Shown: piece after piece, positions 43,425-52,515 of the stretch
Layout of the letters: each line of letters begins with the position of its first letter
How positions within the stretch are numbered: position 1 is the stretch's first letter
Assembly (NCBI GenBank): GCA_045134375.1
Contig: JBGUVL010000012.1
Location: 23,905 to 87,904 of the forward strand
Length of the DNA stretch: 64,000 nucleotides
Direction: 5' to 3'
From: JBGUVL01 sp045134375
GTDB lineage: Bacteria > Bacillota_I > Bacilli_A > Erysipelotrichales > Erysipelotrichaceae
Translations under genes and position numbers: made by a program
The notes under the pieces: generated by a model
The model's database searches: none
The model's input: only the letters and a program-made list of their open reading frames with translations
What the model was told of the DNA's origin: nothing

Positions 43425-44221
43425 TTTTCCTAAATAATAATGAATATCATATCCTTCATTTAATCGTTGTACCAGTAGATCCGGGTATTTTTGTTTAAAA
43501 TAGCGTTCCGTTCCCTCTATCCCACACATCTCACATCCTGCATGATTCACAACAATTAAGGGTACTCCACTATCTAAAGCAAACTGCACTTCGCAATAAT
43601 TCGTAATTCCATCATCACTCACAACTAATGCATCTACCTTATCATAACCCGATATCATTTCAAATAGATTCGTTGCCGCTCCTGTACCAAGAGCTAGTGT
43701 ATTGATTTTTTTATCCACGTCGCCAAAAACATATAATCCTTCTTCTCCATCTTTCTTTACCACATTCGCAATATGCTGAGCGACATCTTTTACTGATGAC
43801 GTTTCAATTTTGACCCATTGATAATAAGAATCGATTACACGTTTTTGTAATAACGGATAGCCCAGTCGTTTTGCCCACTGATCACTCACACCATACTCTG
43901 GCATCGCATCCCATACATCATGACATCGATAGATACAAATTCCATATTCCGATAAAAGTTTCTGTTTTTTTCTATCTGATTCACGAATTGTGTCTCCAAA
44001 CAAGTTCCTGCTTTATAAAAAGCATTTTCATGCGAAATAATAAGATTCACATTTTGTTTGATCGCTTGTTGAATCGCTTTTTCGCTAGCTACCCAACATA
44101 CTCCAATTCCCGTTACGGTTTGATCGATATCATCAAATAAGAAGCGATCTCTTGTTGCGCGATTCCATTTTACCCATGACCCAGTTGCTTTTAAATCAGC
44201 TATTATTTCATTTATTTTCAT
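43422..44221 (-). pseudogene. Nif3-like dinuclear metal-centre protein, frameshifted
   Basis: Two overlapping frames together make one ~265-residue Nif3-like (DUF34) protein. The first, from the ATG at 44221 after GGTGAG, has MKINEIIADLKATG at its start and NLIISHENAFYKAGT near residue 60, with a metal-binding His-Glu. The second continues in the other frame with FGDTIRESDRKKQKLLSEYG and ends with VVNHAGCEMCGIEGTERYF, holding the C-terminal metal-binding His/Glu. The break lies near 43990-44010, where a one-base shift joins them. It is either a real frameshift mutation, a programmed shift or a sequencing error. The function of Nif3-like proteins is not settled. Confidence 0.8.
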
Positions 44222-44251
44222 TTTCTCACCACTATTATCTTATCACAAGCC

Positions 44252-44284
44252 AAAAAAAAAGACGATGGATGAGCATCGTCTTTC
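44252..44284 (-). terminator. Terminator of the agaS-EIIA operon
   Basis: GACGATG/CATCGTC stem followed by a long T-run on the minus strand; it separates the EIIA gene from the Nif3-like gene. Confidence 0.85.
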
Positions 44285-44303
44285 CCTATTCTATTATTTT
44301 TTC

Positions 44304-44735
44304 TTAAATACCATCGCTGCAATCATCATTTACAACTGGTTTTTTCAATTCAAATTTAACAATTTGATCTTTTCCTGTAGTTAAAGCCATATCAGTTAAA
44401 GCGTCAATATCTTCAACGAAAGTTCTTGCCATAGCAATTTCACAAATCATAGGTAAATTGGTTCCAGCAATAACTCTTACGCTTGGATAATCCTGCCCTG
44501 CAATCACTGCCGTTTTAAATGGAGAACCACCTGGTAAATCTGCCATAACAATAATTCCTTCACAGTCTTTCAAACGATCCATTGCTTTTCTCAATTCTCT
44601 ATCTAAATCTTCTGTCGAATATTCTGCTAAGAAATCAACTGCTTCATAACATTTCTGTTCGCCGCCAATTAAATTCATTGAAGTCGTTAATCCAGTTGCA
44701 AAATTTCCATGTCCTGTAATAATTAATCCAATCAT
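44304..44735 (-). CDS. PTS mannose-family EIIA component
   Basis: A 143-residue EIIA of the mannose/fructose family. The phosphorylated His lies in the N-terminal IGLIITGHGNFATG (His ~9), and MADLPGGSPFKTA (around residues 65-77) is the other family motif. It takes phosphate from HPr and gives it to IIB. It is in an operon behind the AgaS-like gene, apart from the IIB-IIC-IID genes; the AraC-type regulator and the Nif3-like gene lie in between. Confidence 0.95.
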   Translation of the reverse strand: MIGLIITGHGNFATGLTTSMNLIGGEQKCYEAVDFLAEYSTEDLDRELRKAMDRLKDCEGIIVMADLPGGSPFKTAVIAGQDYPSVRVIAGTNLPMICEIAMARTFVEDIDALTDMALTTGKDQIVKFELKKPVVNDDCSDGI

Positions 44736-44780
44736 GATGTTACCTCTTTCTGTATTTATTATACACTCTATTAGTATACA

Positions 44781-45959
44781 CTATTTTGCTGTGTAGGGAT
44801 AAAGAATTACACCCTTAACAACACGATTTACTTCTCCCGTTGGGCATGGGTTATCTGGTGTAATGCCAAAGGATAGTGATTTGAATAACGCAATTTGTTG
44901 CGCTACTACAATATAATCCAACCCTAAGAATACATTGTTCAGTTTTTCGTTGTTATCAAAGGAATAGAAATAATCCACCAGTCCTTCCACCTCTGCATCC
45001 GCACAAGAAGATACCGCTAAGATTTTATTTCCTTTTCTTTGTCCACTCATTTCTTTAATTAAGTCCACTTCATACTGACGTGTATAGGCACAATCACTTA
45101 AATAAACCACGGTTAATGTATTATCATCGACAATTGATTTTGGTCCATGACGGAATCCTAATGGTGTGTCATACATCGTACAAACTTTACCAGCTGTTAA
45201 TTCTAACATCTTTAATGCACTTTCTTGAGCACATCCTTTTAATGCATTGCTTCCCAAATAAACAATACGGTTAAAATCATAGTCAGCCACCATTTTTTCA
45301 AAATAACAATAGCTTTCTTCATTCAATTTTGCTGCACTTGCCATTACCGTTTCCACATGTTTTACCGTTTCATCCATGTGATCTAAAGAAAAAGCAAGTA
45401 AAGTAGCTAAATACATATTAGAATAACTACTTGTCATCGCAAAACTTTGATCATGCGTTTCCGGAGTTAAATTAATCGCATAGCAATTTGATTTTCCTTC
45501 TGCAAACTTAGACAAAGCCCCTTCGTGGTTACAAGTAACGAATAAGTGGAAAATATTTTCCTTACATACTTCATTGGCTACTTCTACTGCACCAACCGAT
45601 TCTGGAGAGTTTCCACTTCTTCCAAAAGAAATCAGAAGTGTTGGTTTTGTGCGTGAAAGATAATTTTCTGGAGTAGCAACAATATCCGTTGTTCCATAAG
45701 ATTTACACTTAAAGTTAGTTAATTTATTCAGATAAGAAAATAACCCATTTCCAACAAACTCACTAGTTCCTGCTCCCGTTAAGATAATATCATAATCCTC
45801 TTTGCTAGTAACTTGCGAAATAAAAGCAGCGATTGCTTCTTTTTCATTTTTTACCTGTGCAATTGTTTTTGCCCAAGTAACAGGTTGCTGATTAATTTCC
45901 GCCGCAGTCCAGTAACCTGAGTTGTCTTTCCAACTGTCAATTGATTTTCCAAAAATCAT
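44781..45959 (-). CDS. agaS: SIS-domain sugar isomerase/deaminase, AgaS-like
   Basis: A 392-residue protein from the ATG at 45959, which follows GGAGGG; an upstream in-frame ATG has no site. Two SIS domains are visible: one with DIILTGAGTSEFVGN (around residues 55-70) and the sugar-phosphate loop LLISFGRSGNSPESVG (around 110-125), the second with RIVYLGSNALKGCAQESALK (around 228-247). The GFRHGPKSIVDD motif is typical of AgaS, which isomerises/deaminates galactosamine-6-phosphate in the N-acetylgalactosamine pathway. A different amino-sugar or fructosamine phosphate is possible. It is co-transcribed with the EIIA. Confidence 0.8.
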   Translation of the reverse strand: MIFGKSIDSWKDNSGYWTAAEINQQPVTWAKTIAQVKNEKEAIAAFISQVTSKEDYDIILTGAGTSEFVGNGLFSYLNKLTNFKCKSYGTTDIVATPENYLSRTKPTLLISFGRSGNSPESVGAVEVANEVCKENIFHLFVTCNHEGALSKFAEGKSNCYAINLTPETHDQSFAMTSSYSNMYLATLLAFSLDHMDETVKHVETVMASAAKLNEESYCYFEKMVADYDFNRIVYLGSNALKGCAQESALKMLELTAGKVCTMYDTPLGFRHGPKSIVDDNTLTVVYLSDCAYTRQYEVDLIKEMSGQRKGNKILAVSSCADAEVEGLVDYFYSFDNNEKLNNVFLGLDYIVVAQQIALFKSLSFGITPDNPCPTGEVNRVVKGVILYPYTAK

Positions 45960-45995
45960 ATTAGAACCCTCCTGTTCGTTTTCTTTTACGAGCCC

Positions 45996-46024
45996 ATTAT
46001 AGTATTGCAATTTGTCTTTTTCAA
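45996..46024 (-). promoter_or_regulatory. Promoter of agaS-EIIA
   Basis: -35 TTGAAA (46019-46024) and -10 TATAAT (45996-46001), 17 bp apart on the minus strand, ~37 bp upstream of the start codon. Confidence 0.75.
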
Positions 46025-46114
46025 CAAGTTGCTAAATAATGCAAATAATTTGTTAATTATTTATAGCATTTCTTTATTTCAGCATTTATAATGGAATACA
46101 AAGGAGTGATTATT

Positions 46115-46669
46115 TTGGCAAATCGTAAAAAAAAGATAGAAGCTTCCGATGTTGTTACTGGTCGCAATATCTATACCGACAATAAAGGAAGAACTATCTA
46201 CTATCGGAAAAGAACACAACAGGGATTCGTCATTCGTCCAGGAAGCGAACGTGCTTTCAAGGGCTACAGCAATCGTTTTATCGTTGCATTGGTCGCTGCC
46301 ATCTTCTTTTATGCTTTAATTTATGAAAATGTTTGGATTGCTGCTATCATAGGGGCAGTCGTATTGGCGTTTATGCAATATCGTTGGAATATGCTTTTAA
46401 ACACATACACCATGATTCAAAACTTTGAACCAGAAAAACACGAAAGCACCTTGGAATTGATCAAGCAGATGGATCAAAGTGCCATTTTACTACGTATTGT
46501 TTTATATCTGGCTTTAGCAATTCTGATCTTAATCAATGCCTATTTAATGTATATGGAAAATCCAGGAACAAAAACAATATTGATGTTTGTTGCTAGCATA
46601 GGGATTGCCATTTTTGGTGTTTCTATGGGAGGGCGTTATATTTACGCCTTAACCACAAAAAACAAATAA
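46115..46669 (+). CDS. Uncharacterised membrane protein with four helices (TTG start)
   Basis: About 184 residues from a TTG at 46115, which lies 8 bp after GGAG. The ATG at 46091 is rejected because a TATAAT box (46087-46092) overlaps it. The N-terminal ~50 residues are basic and cytoplasmic; hydrophobic segments follow around residues 57-75, 78-95, 125-145 and 150-172. I do not recognise the family. It is a single gene with a promoter divergent from agaS and a terminator shared with the acetyltransferase gene. Confidence 0.65.
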   Translation: MANRKKKIEASDVVTGRNIYTDNKGRTIYYRKRTQQGFVIRPGSERAFKGYSNRFIVALVAAIFFYALIYENVWIAAIIGAVVLAFMQYRWNMLLNTYTMIQNFEPEKHESTLELIKQMDQSAILLRIVLYLALAILILINAYLMYMENPGTKTILMFVASIGIAIFGVSMGGRYIYALTTKNK

Positions 46670-46671
46670 GT

Positions 46672-46746
46672 AAAAAAGAACTTTGTCTATGATACGATTA
46701 CATCCAGGAAACTGGATATCTATCAATACAACAAAGTTCTTTTTTT
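46672..46746. terminator. Large bidirectional terminator with nested hairpin
   Basis: AAAAAGAACTTTGT/ACAAAGTTCTTTTT arms enclose a further TGATA/TATCA pair and an apical TCCAG-GAAA-CTGGA hairpin (46703-46716). It serves the convergent genes on both sides. Confidence 0.8.
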
Positions 46747-47656
46747 AATACTTTTCATTTAATACAATCGGTTTATCGCAAAGCGTTTCCAATTCTTTTG
46801 CATTATGAATATTACAACAATACAATTTATTAAACAATTTTAGATTATTTATTTTTGCCATTACAGCAGGATAAACACGTGGAATGCTCATCTTGAAAAT
46901 CTTTTCTAGGTGTTCTCCCATAGAAACTTCGATGCGAACAAATGGAGTAAAACCAATTACATAGCGCAATAATGAACACAGGGAACGTTGATCCTGATAA
47001 ACAATTTCTTTCACTTCCATTCCATCATCTTGCTCATAATAAGCAGCATAGCCTAGTACTTTCCCTTTTCTACGATAGACACAAATATGTCCTCCACTAC
47101 GTATGATATAATCGACATAATCCTTATAATAATCGTAATCTCTTTCAAAGAAGCAGTCAAACACTTTCACAAAAGATTGATACGCTTCCACTAACTCTTG
47201 TATTACGAAATTTTCATCCACACCATTCGAAGTGTATCGAATCAATTCTTTTGCATAAACTACATATCGCTTTCGATAAGAAATAACTTCAAAACCATAC
47301 CGTTCGAATAATTTTGGATTACCCGCTTCCAACAAAGTAATCAAATGATTTTTATCACAATCGTCCATCATAGCTTCCAACAAATCTCGCATGATTTTAC
47401 GCTGTCGATAATCATAATGTGTCGCTATTCCAAAAAGGTATGAAACAAGTATCTTTTTGCCTTTTAAATGCAAAACATGTTCTCTTTCATGAAGCTGAGA
47501 TACCAATAAGTTATCAAGCTCACATACCAATGCTTTGCTATTTTCAAACTGCCGATCAAAATAGTACTCTAGAAATGGCTTTTCTTTTACCGCATACGAT
47601 TTTATACAAAGATTGCACAATTCCTCTTTGTCTTTCTTTTGGGCTAAGCGAATCAT
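46745..47656 (-). CDS. GNAT-family acetyltransferase (Eis-like N-terminal domain)
   Basis: A 303-residue protein. The first ~135 residues resemble the N-terminal acetyltransferase domain of Eis-like proteins: the start IRLAQKKDKEELCNLCIKSY, YYFDRQFENSKALV, VSYLFGIATHYDYRQRKIMR with the acetyl-CoA loop (around residues 70-90), and FERYGFEVISYRKRY. The remaining part is a second GNAT-like region without an obvious catalytic motif. The substrate is unknown. It overlaps the upstream membrane-protein gene by 4 bp (ATGA type), so the two are translationally coupled. Confidence 0.75.
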   Translation of the reverse strand: MIRLAQKKDKEELCNLCIKSYAVKEKPFLEYYFDRQFENSKALVCELDNLLVSQLHEREHVLHLKGKKILVSYLFGIATHYDYRQRKIMRDLLEAMMDDCDKNHLITLLEAGNPKLFERYGFEVISYRKRYVVYAKELIRYTSNGVDENFVIQELVEAYQSFVKVFDCFFERDYDYYKDYVDYIIRSGGHICVYRRKGKVLGYAAYYEQDDGMEVKEIVYQDQRSLCSLLRYVIGFTPFVRIEVSMGEHLEKIFKMSIPRVYPAVMAKINNLKLFNKLYCCNIHNAKELETLCDKPIVLNEKY

Positions 47657-47931
47657 GCGGCATCCTCTTCACTTTCACTATATTCTACATCAATCACATC
47701 GGAATCGATATTTTGATTAGTAAAGTTGGACGAAGTATAGTTGGTTTGTTCAAACGCATCGCTCATCTGTTCCATTTCTTTTTGATAGTGACGATATTTA
47801 TAACGTTGGTAAATCACATAACAAGTGACAACGATCAACACAACAAAAGCTAGCCATAACAATGTTGGCAACAAATAGATAAATAATGCAACTCCTAAGA
47901 TAAAAATCACTAAATTCAGCAGTTCCTTCAT
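47653..47931 (-). CDS. Small membrane protein coupled to the acetyltransferase
   Basis: A 92-residue protein from the ATG at 47931, 11 bp after GGAG; a longer frame to 47961 is less likely. Two hydrophobic stretches near the N-terminus (around residues 4-22 and 24-40) are followed by a basic RYKYRHYQKEMEQMSD segment and an acidic tail ending ESEEDAA. I do not recognise a family. Its stop overlaps the start of the acetyltransferase gene. Confidence 0.6.
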   Translation of the reverse strand: MKELLNLVIFILGVALFIYLLPTLLWLAFVVLIVVTCYVIYQRYKYRHYQKEMEQMSDAFEQTNYTSSNFTNQNIDSDVIDVEYSESEEDAA

Positions 47932-48199
47932 AATAAAGACATCTCCTTGTCGTATTTTCATTATACTATAAATTATCTTTGTATGAAATCAAAAGTGTGA
48001 TTCACTTGAAAAAGGGAATCCTATTTTAACCATTCACAATGTTCCCCAAAAAAGAATTCCTTAATGATAAAAAAGATGATATCAATTTCATTCCGTAATA
48101 GAATCATTGATAAGATGAAATAAAGCAGCAAAAATATAGATATTTGATTCTATTTTTTTCATTCTCGTCACATTTACACCACAAACCAAAAAATAATAA

Positions 48200-48223
48200 A
48201 AAGCCTTTCCATAAAAAGGCTTT
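48200..48223 (-). terminator. Terminator of tRNA-Ser
   Basis: AAAGCCTTT/AAAGGCTTT hairpin ~10 bp after the tRNA 3' end with an AT-rich tail. The gap 47962-48199 otherwise shows nothing. Confidence 0.7.
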
Positions 48224-48232
48224 CATTTCCTA

Positions 48233-48320
48233 TGGCGGAGAGTAAGAGATTCGAACTCTTGGTAGCTTTCACTACACAGCCTTTCCAAGACTGCACCTTA
48301 AGCCGCTCGGACAACTCTCC
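48233..48320 (-). tRNA. tRNA-Ser (GGA anticodon)
   Basis: An 88-nt class II tRNA: acceptor GGAGAGT pairs with the 3' ACTCTCC, the anticodon stem CAGTC/GGCTG holds the loop TTGGAAA (anticodon GGA, reads UCC and UCU), a long variable arm (TGTAGTGAAAGCTACC region) is present, the T arm has AGAGTTCGAATCTCT, and the CCA end is encoded. A long variable arm and G discriminator fit serine. Confidence 0.96.
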
Positions 48321-48371
48321 ATAACGCTTTTTTATTATATCGAATTAGAGAAAGAATAGCCATAGTTTTTT

Positions 48372-48872
48372 TCAATTTCTCTTTAATTTTTTGTTTTTCA
48401 GCCACAAACAAATCAACAAAAGAACAGAAAACAGCCATAACACAAGCAAGGCATAAGCAATTTTTCGGCTATGGGAAACCCCCTGCTCAATAATATCAAT
48501 TTCTTTCATAATCGGTTCGCTTTGTTCACGAATCTGATACAAATAAGAAGGATTGTGAATTTTCACTTTTGCCTCTTTTCGATCTACCAATGTTTGCTGT
48601 AATAACTGCTGATCCATAAACACATAGACATTAAACGGGACTTCTATTTTAACATAAGGATCAAAAACAAAAGTCATTTCCCCTTTCATATATTCACAGA
48701 CATTCGCATCCTCCTCTAAAATAATATTAAAAAGTTGTAGGGAATACTGTGTGCCTTCATATTCAATCTGTATTTGGTTACTTTCACATTGATAAGCATC
48801 CACACGATAGACTTCTCCCGCTAGAAAAGAAAAAAGAGCGAGCAGGATTTTCATAGAATATATGACATTCAT
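48372..48872 (-). CDS. Uncharacterised secreted/membrane-anchored protein
   Basis: A 166-residue protein with a signal-like N-terminal hydrophobic stretch (around residues 4-19), an extracytoplasmic region of ~115 residues with one pair of cysteines (C28 and C58, approximate), and a C-terminal membrane helix (around 138-160) followed by a basic KNKKLKRN tail. That is the layout of a type I membrane protein facing outside. I do not recognise the family. It starts 22 bp after whiA with a good GGG/GTGAG site, so it is the last gene of the rapZ-yvcK-whiA operon. Confidence 0.65.
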   Translation of the reverse strand: MNVIYSMKILLALFSFLAGEVYRVDAYQCESNQIQIEYEGTQYSLQLFNIILEEDANVCEYMKGEMTFVFDPYVKIEVPFNVYVFMDQQLLQQTLVDRKEAKVKIHNPSYLYQIREQSEPIMKEIDIIEQGVSHSRKIAYALLVLWLFSVLLLICLWLKNKKLKRN

Positions 48873-48894
48873 TATCTCACCCTTATTACTATGC

Positions 48895-49839
48895 TCACTC
48901 TACCCTTGTTTTATACTGATCTGCAATATCTTTAATCTTATTAAGACGATGCCGAATCCCGGATTTGGAAAGTTCTTCTCCATAGCACTTTTCATATTCC
49001 TCACACAGTTCATTCAAACTTGCTTCCGGGTGTTCTCGCCTTACCATTGCCACTTTATATAGATTTTCTGGCAATGAAGATAAACCGACAAAATTATCAA
49101 TTCTTTCAATATCTTCTAACTGCCGCTTTCCTGTTTTGATCGTTTTCATTTCATTGGCTAGTTCACAATTATCTAGTCGAGTTAAATTATTCATAAAATC
49201 ACGTTGTATTCGACTGTCTTCAAAAGCAAACAGAGCATCATTCGCTCCTACACATTTCAAAAAATCACTAATTTGGTCACTCGCTTTAATATAGACCACA
49301 TATTGATTTCTACGTTTGATCAATTTCGCATTCATACGAAAACGTACCATTTGTTTTTGAATATATTTCGCTAGTTCTTCATTAGAAGCAACAATTTCAA
49401 GATGATAATTAGCAGTGATCGGTGAATTAACACTACCACTTGCTAAAAAAGCGCCTGCTAAATACGCTCTAGCACAACATTCTTTGCTTACCATCTTATG
49501 ATTAGGGTGTTCCTTTAATCCATGATCTCCTAAAATATCAAGATCGCGCAAAATAGCCAACGCTTGATTTTTTATTTTTATCACATAAATATTATTCTTC
49601 TTTAATTTTACTTTTTTGATAATCGAAAGTTCAATCTCAACATGATACAAATCTTTCACTAATTGAAAAATTCGTTTGGCACTAGATACATTTTCACTCT
49701 TGCAGGTAATATTCATCCCTTCACTGGTGAAGTTCAAAGACGCACTCATCTGTAAAAAAGCACTTAATTGTGCCTTTTTACAATGTATTGCTAATTCGTT
49801 CATACATATTTCTTTTTTTACTTCACTGGTGAATGACAT
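48895..49839 (-). CDS. whiA: DNA-binding protein WhiA
   Basis: A 314-residue WhiA from the ATG at 49839 (8 bp after GAGGAG). The N-terminal half is related to LAGLIDADG endonucleases without activity (CCARAYLAGAFLASGSVNSP), and the C-terminal half carries a helix-turn-helix (EHPEASLNELCEEY then LSKSGIRHRLNKI). In Firmicutes WhiA affects cell division and chromosome segregation. It completes the conserved rapZ-yvcK-whiA trio. Confidence 0.96.
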   Translation of the reverse strand: MSFTSEVKKEICMNELAIHCKKAQLSAFLQMSASLNFTSEGMNITCKSENVSSAKRIFQLVKDLYHVEIELSIIKKVKLKKNNIYVIKIKNQALAILRDLDILGDHGLKEHPNHKMVSKECCARAYLAGAFLASGSVNSPITANYHLEIVASNEELAKYIQKQMVRFRMNAKLIKRRNQYVVYIKASDQISDFLKCVGANDALFAFEDSRIQRDFMNNLTRLDNCELANEMKTIKTGKRQLEDIERIDNFVGLSSLPENLYKVAMVRREHPEASLNELCEEYEKCYGEELSKSGIRHRLNKIKDIADQYKTRVE

Positions 49840-49844
49840 AGTTT

Positions 49845-50783
49845 TCACTCCTCTTGCATAATTTGATAAAATACATCTTTTATTTTTCTACTGTCATGAC
49901 GAATAAACCCATCATCAAATTTTAATAGCTCTGCTTCAACAATTCGATAGTAATGTTCCTGTTTTTTGATTTTTACAGGATAACTACCTTTTTCTTGATA
50001 ACGGTTTAAAATTTCTTCACTGATAACATCATTATTTACAACAACGATATCCACCGCTTTTTCATTAGAATGTTTTAAAATCGCTTGAACATGATCTTCC
50101 AACGAATAATCATCCGTTTCCCCGGGCTGACTCATCGCATTACAAAAATAGATTTTTTTCGCACGACTAGATAAAATAGCTTCTCTTATTTCAGGAATGA
50201 TGAGATTTGGCATAATGCTAGTATACAAACTACCAATTCCATATACAATATAATCCGCATCTTTGATGGCTAAAATGGCATCTTTACTGGCGGTTACTTG
50301 TTCTTGATAAAAAACCGTATCAATATGGTTTTGAAATTTAGGAATGTTACTTTCCCCACGGACGATCGTACCATCTTCCATTCGTGCAATCAGTGTTACA
50401 ATTTGTGTCGTGGATGGAATAATTCTACCTTTCACATTTAAGACTTTCGATAGTTTTTGAATGGACTCCATAAAATTTCCTGTCGTTTGCGTTAATGCTG
50501 TTAACATTAGATTTCCTAGATTATGTCCACTAATGTCACCACTTCCACCAAAACGATAATCCATCAATGAACCAAGCAAACTTTCAGATTCCGCCATTGC
50601 TACCATGACATTCCGAATGTCCCCCATCGCAGGAATTTGATACTGTTTTCTTAACCTTCCTGTACTTCCACCATCATCCGCAACCGTGACAACAGCAGTT
50701 AATGAAATGTCATCCAATTGCTTGAATCCCCTTAAAATAACAGAAGATCCAGTTCCCCCTCCTATGACAACTACTTTTTTCAT
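49845..50783 (-). CDS. yvcK: Gluconeogenesis factor YvcK/CofD-like
   Basis: A 312-residue protein of the YvcK/CofD-like family. The nucleotide-sugar-binding start MKKVVVIGGGTGSSVILRGF and VTVADDGGSTGRLRKQY (around residues 33-49) are signatures, as is GDISGHNLGNLML. In Bacillus YvcK is needed for growth on gluconeogenic carbon sources and for cell shape, and binds UDP-sugars. The start overlaps the rapZ stop codon by one base. Confidence 0.95.
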   Translation of the reverse strand: MKKVVVIGGGTGSSVILRGFKQLDDISLTAVVTVADDGGSTGRLRKQYQIPAMGDIRNVMVAMAESESLLGSLMDYRFGGSGDISGHNLGNLMLTALTQTTGNFMESIQKLSKVLNVKGRIIPSTTQIVTLIARMEDGTIVRGESNIPKFQNHIDTVFYQEQVTASKDAILAIKDADYIVYGIGSLYTSIMPNLIIPEIREAILSSRAKKIYFCNAMSQPGETDDYSLEDHVQAILKHSNEKAVDIVVVNNDVISEEILNRYQEKGSYPVKIKKQEHYYRIVEAELLKFDDGFIRHDSRKIKDVFYQIMQEE

Positions 50784-51637
50784 TATCTCACCTTCTTATC
50801 ACGGTGTCCCTTATGACAATTATATTTTGTTCGATAGTAATTGTAGAAATAATTTGTCAAAGTGACAGAACGATGTTGACCACCGGTGCATCCAATTCCT
50901 ATCGTTAAATGATTTTTTCCTTCTTTTTCATATTGTGGCAACAAATAATCGAGAAAAGTTGTCATCTTTTCGATTAACACACTTGTTTCTTTGCATTCCA
51001 TTACATAGTTATAAACAGGAGCATCATCTCCAGTTAATTCTTTTAATTCTTCAATATAGTAAGGATTAGGAAGAAAACGTACGTCAAAAAGCAAATCCGC
51101 ATCCATTGGTACCCCATGCTTATAACCAAAGGAGACGAACGATATCATAAAGCTACGTTTCTCTGAGATAGCAAATTTTGCAACAATACTTTCTTTTAAC
51201 GCCTTTTGTGTTAGTTTGGTCGTATCGATATGCACCACATTTCGATACTTCAAATCATGAAAACAATCCCGTTCTGCCTCAATCGCTTCTTCCAATGTAT
51301 TGGCTTTATTAAATACGATAAAAGGATGGGTTCTTCGCGTGAATTTATAACGAAGTAACAATTGTTCCTCACTCGCATCCAGATAAAGAATGCGTACTGG
51401 TACTTCACGATTTTCAAAATACGTTATAAATTTCTCATAATCTAACGCATTGGTTGCTAACGCCAAATTTTCATAACGTGGATCATGTTCTTTGCTTATG
51501 ATTGTCCCTAACTCATGTACCAACTGCACTGGAAATTGATCAATGCAATGATAACCCATATCTTCAAGAATACCAATGGCAGTGGTTTTCCCCGCACCTG
51601 ACATTCCTGTTACAATTACGATGTTCTGTATTGACAT
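50783..51637 (-). CDS. rapZ: RNase adapter protein RapZ (nucleotide-binding)
   Basis: A 284-residue protein with an N-terminal Walker A site GMSGAGKTTAIGILEDMG (around residues 11-28) and a C-terminal domain with SFGYKHGVPMDADLLFDVRF and the motif IGIGCTGGQHRSV. E. coli RapZ steers decay of the GlmZ sRNA; in Firmicutes the role of this YvcJ homologue is less clear. First gene of the rapZ-yvcK-whiA operon. The 877 bp upstream of it (51638-52515) contain no gene. Confidence 0.95.
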   Translation of the reverse strand: MSIQNIVIVTGMSGAGKTTAIGILEDMGYHCIDQFPVQLVHELGTIISKEHDPRYENLALATNALDYEKFITYFENREVPVRILYLDASEEQLLLRYKFTRRTHPFIVFNKANTLEEAIEAERDCFHDLKYRNVVHIDTTKLTQKALKESIVAKFAISEKRSFMISFVSFGYKHGVPMDADLLFDVRFLPNPYYIEELKELTGDDAPVYNYVMECKETSVLIEKMTTFLDYLLPQYEKEGKNHLTIGIGCTGGQHRSVTLTNYFYNYYRTKYNCHKGHRDKKVR

Positions 51638-51659
51638 ATTATCACCTTCTTGTGTTTCA

Positions 51660-52437
51660 TTATATCATGGCATAGAAAAAACATAAATTAGAAAAATTTT
51701 TCATTATCCTATTTCTATCCTATTCTCTTCCTTAACTTTCTTTTCCAATATCCAAAAGAAAAAAGAAAGTATCGATCCTATATTGATTTATTTTCAATAG
51801 AAACGAACGAAATCTCTTTCTGAATGAGGATATCCTATTTGCATGCTTTTAATCTTTTTTACTTTTTGATTACAACTTCATTCTTAAAATTGAATTATTA
51901 GTGTCGTAATCATCATTTTCACTACGAACATTGCATCCTATCCCTTACTTTATCAATTTCACTTCATTACTTCTTCCACAAAAGCAAAGATTTCTACAAC
52001 ATTTATCATAAATCTATTTCCAATTACCATCGTTTATCCTTAGCATTCAGAAACTTAACATAGGATAAATGAATTATACTTTTTTCACAAGGAAATCCTT
52101 ATTAACTACCATTATAAATAAGTAAACATCATAAATATCATTTCTGATCAGCCCCCTGTCAAGTAGACATGCAAAATAAATAGTAATGTGCTATGATCTC
52201 TTTCCTTAAATTCAAGTTGACGTTTCAAACACACATTTTCACGTTATCATTTTCTAACTCGCTTCATTGTTATTCTTCTTTTCGTATTCACCTTTTGTCT
52301 TTTTGACTTTCTTCCCCTGATTCTAAATATTTTTTAGTTCTTCTGACCTAGTTGTATCGCTCTTTTTATTCCATTTTTGTAATCGAAAACGGCTTTCCCT
52401 TTTTCTTCTGTAGTATACTTACTTCTTCATCCCATAA
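51660..52437. other. Long intergenic stretch without genes
   Basis: About 780 bp of AT-rich sequence with many stops in all frames. A CCCCCTGTCAAGTAGACA stretch at about 52153-52170 looks to me like an insertion-sequence end, but no transposase remains. No RNA gene is evident. Confidence 0.5.
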
Positions 52438-52497
52438 GAAAAGATTCCTCCTTTTATAAACAACTTATTTATTTTGTTGTCTACTTTAGAGGAATCC
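52438..52497 (-). terminator. Terminator of the uvrA-to-trxB operon
   Basis: GATTCCTC/GAGGAATC arms (52443-52450 and 52489-52496) with an inner ACAAC/GTTGT hairpin, followed by TTTTCTT on the minus strand. Confidence 0.7.
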
Positions 52498-52515
52498 TAT
52501 CATTTTAATGGTTTC

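Noticed and set aside
46091..46093. ATG start for the membrane protein at 46115
   Set aside because: A TATAAT box overlaps this ATG and there is no ribosome binding site; the TTG at 46115 has GGAG at 8 bp.
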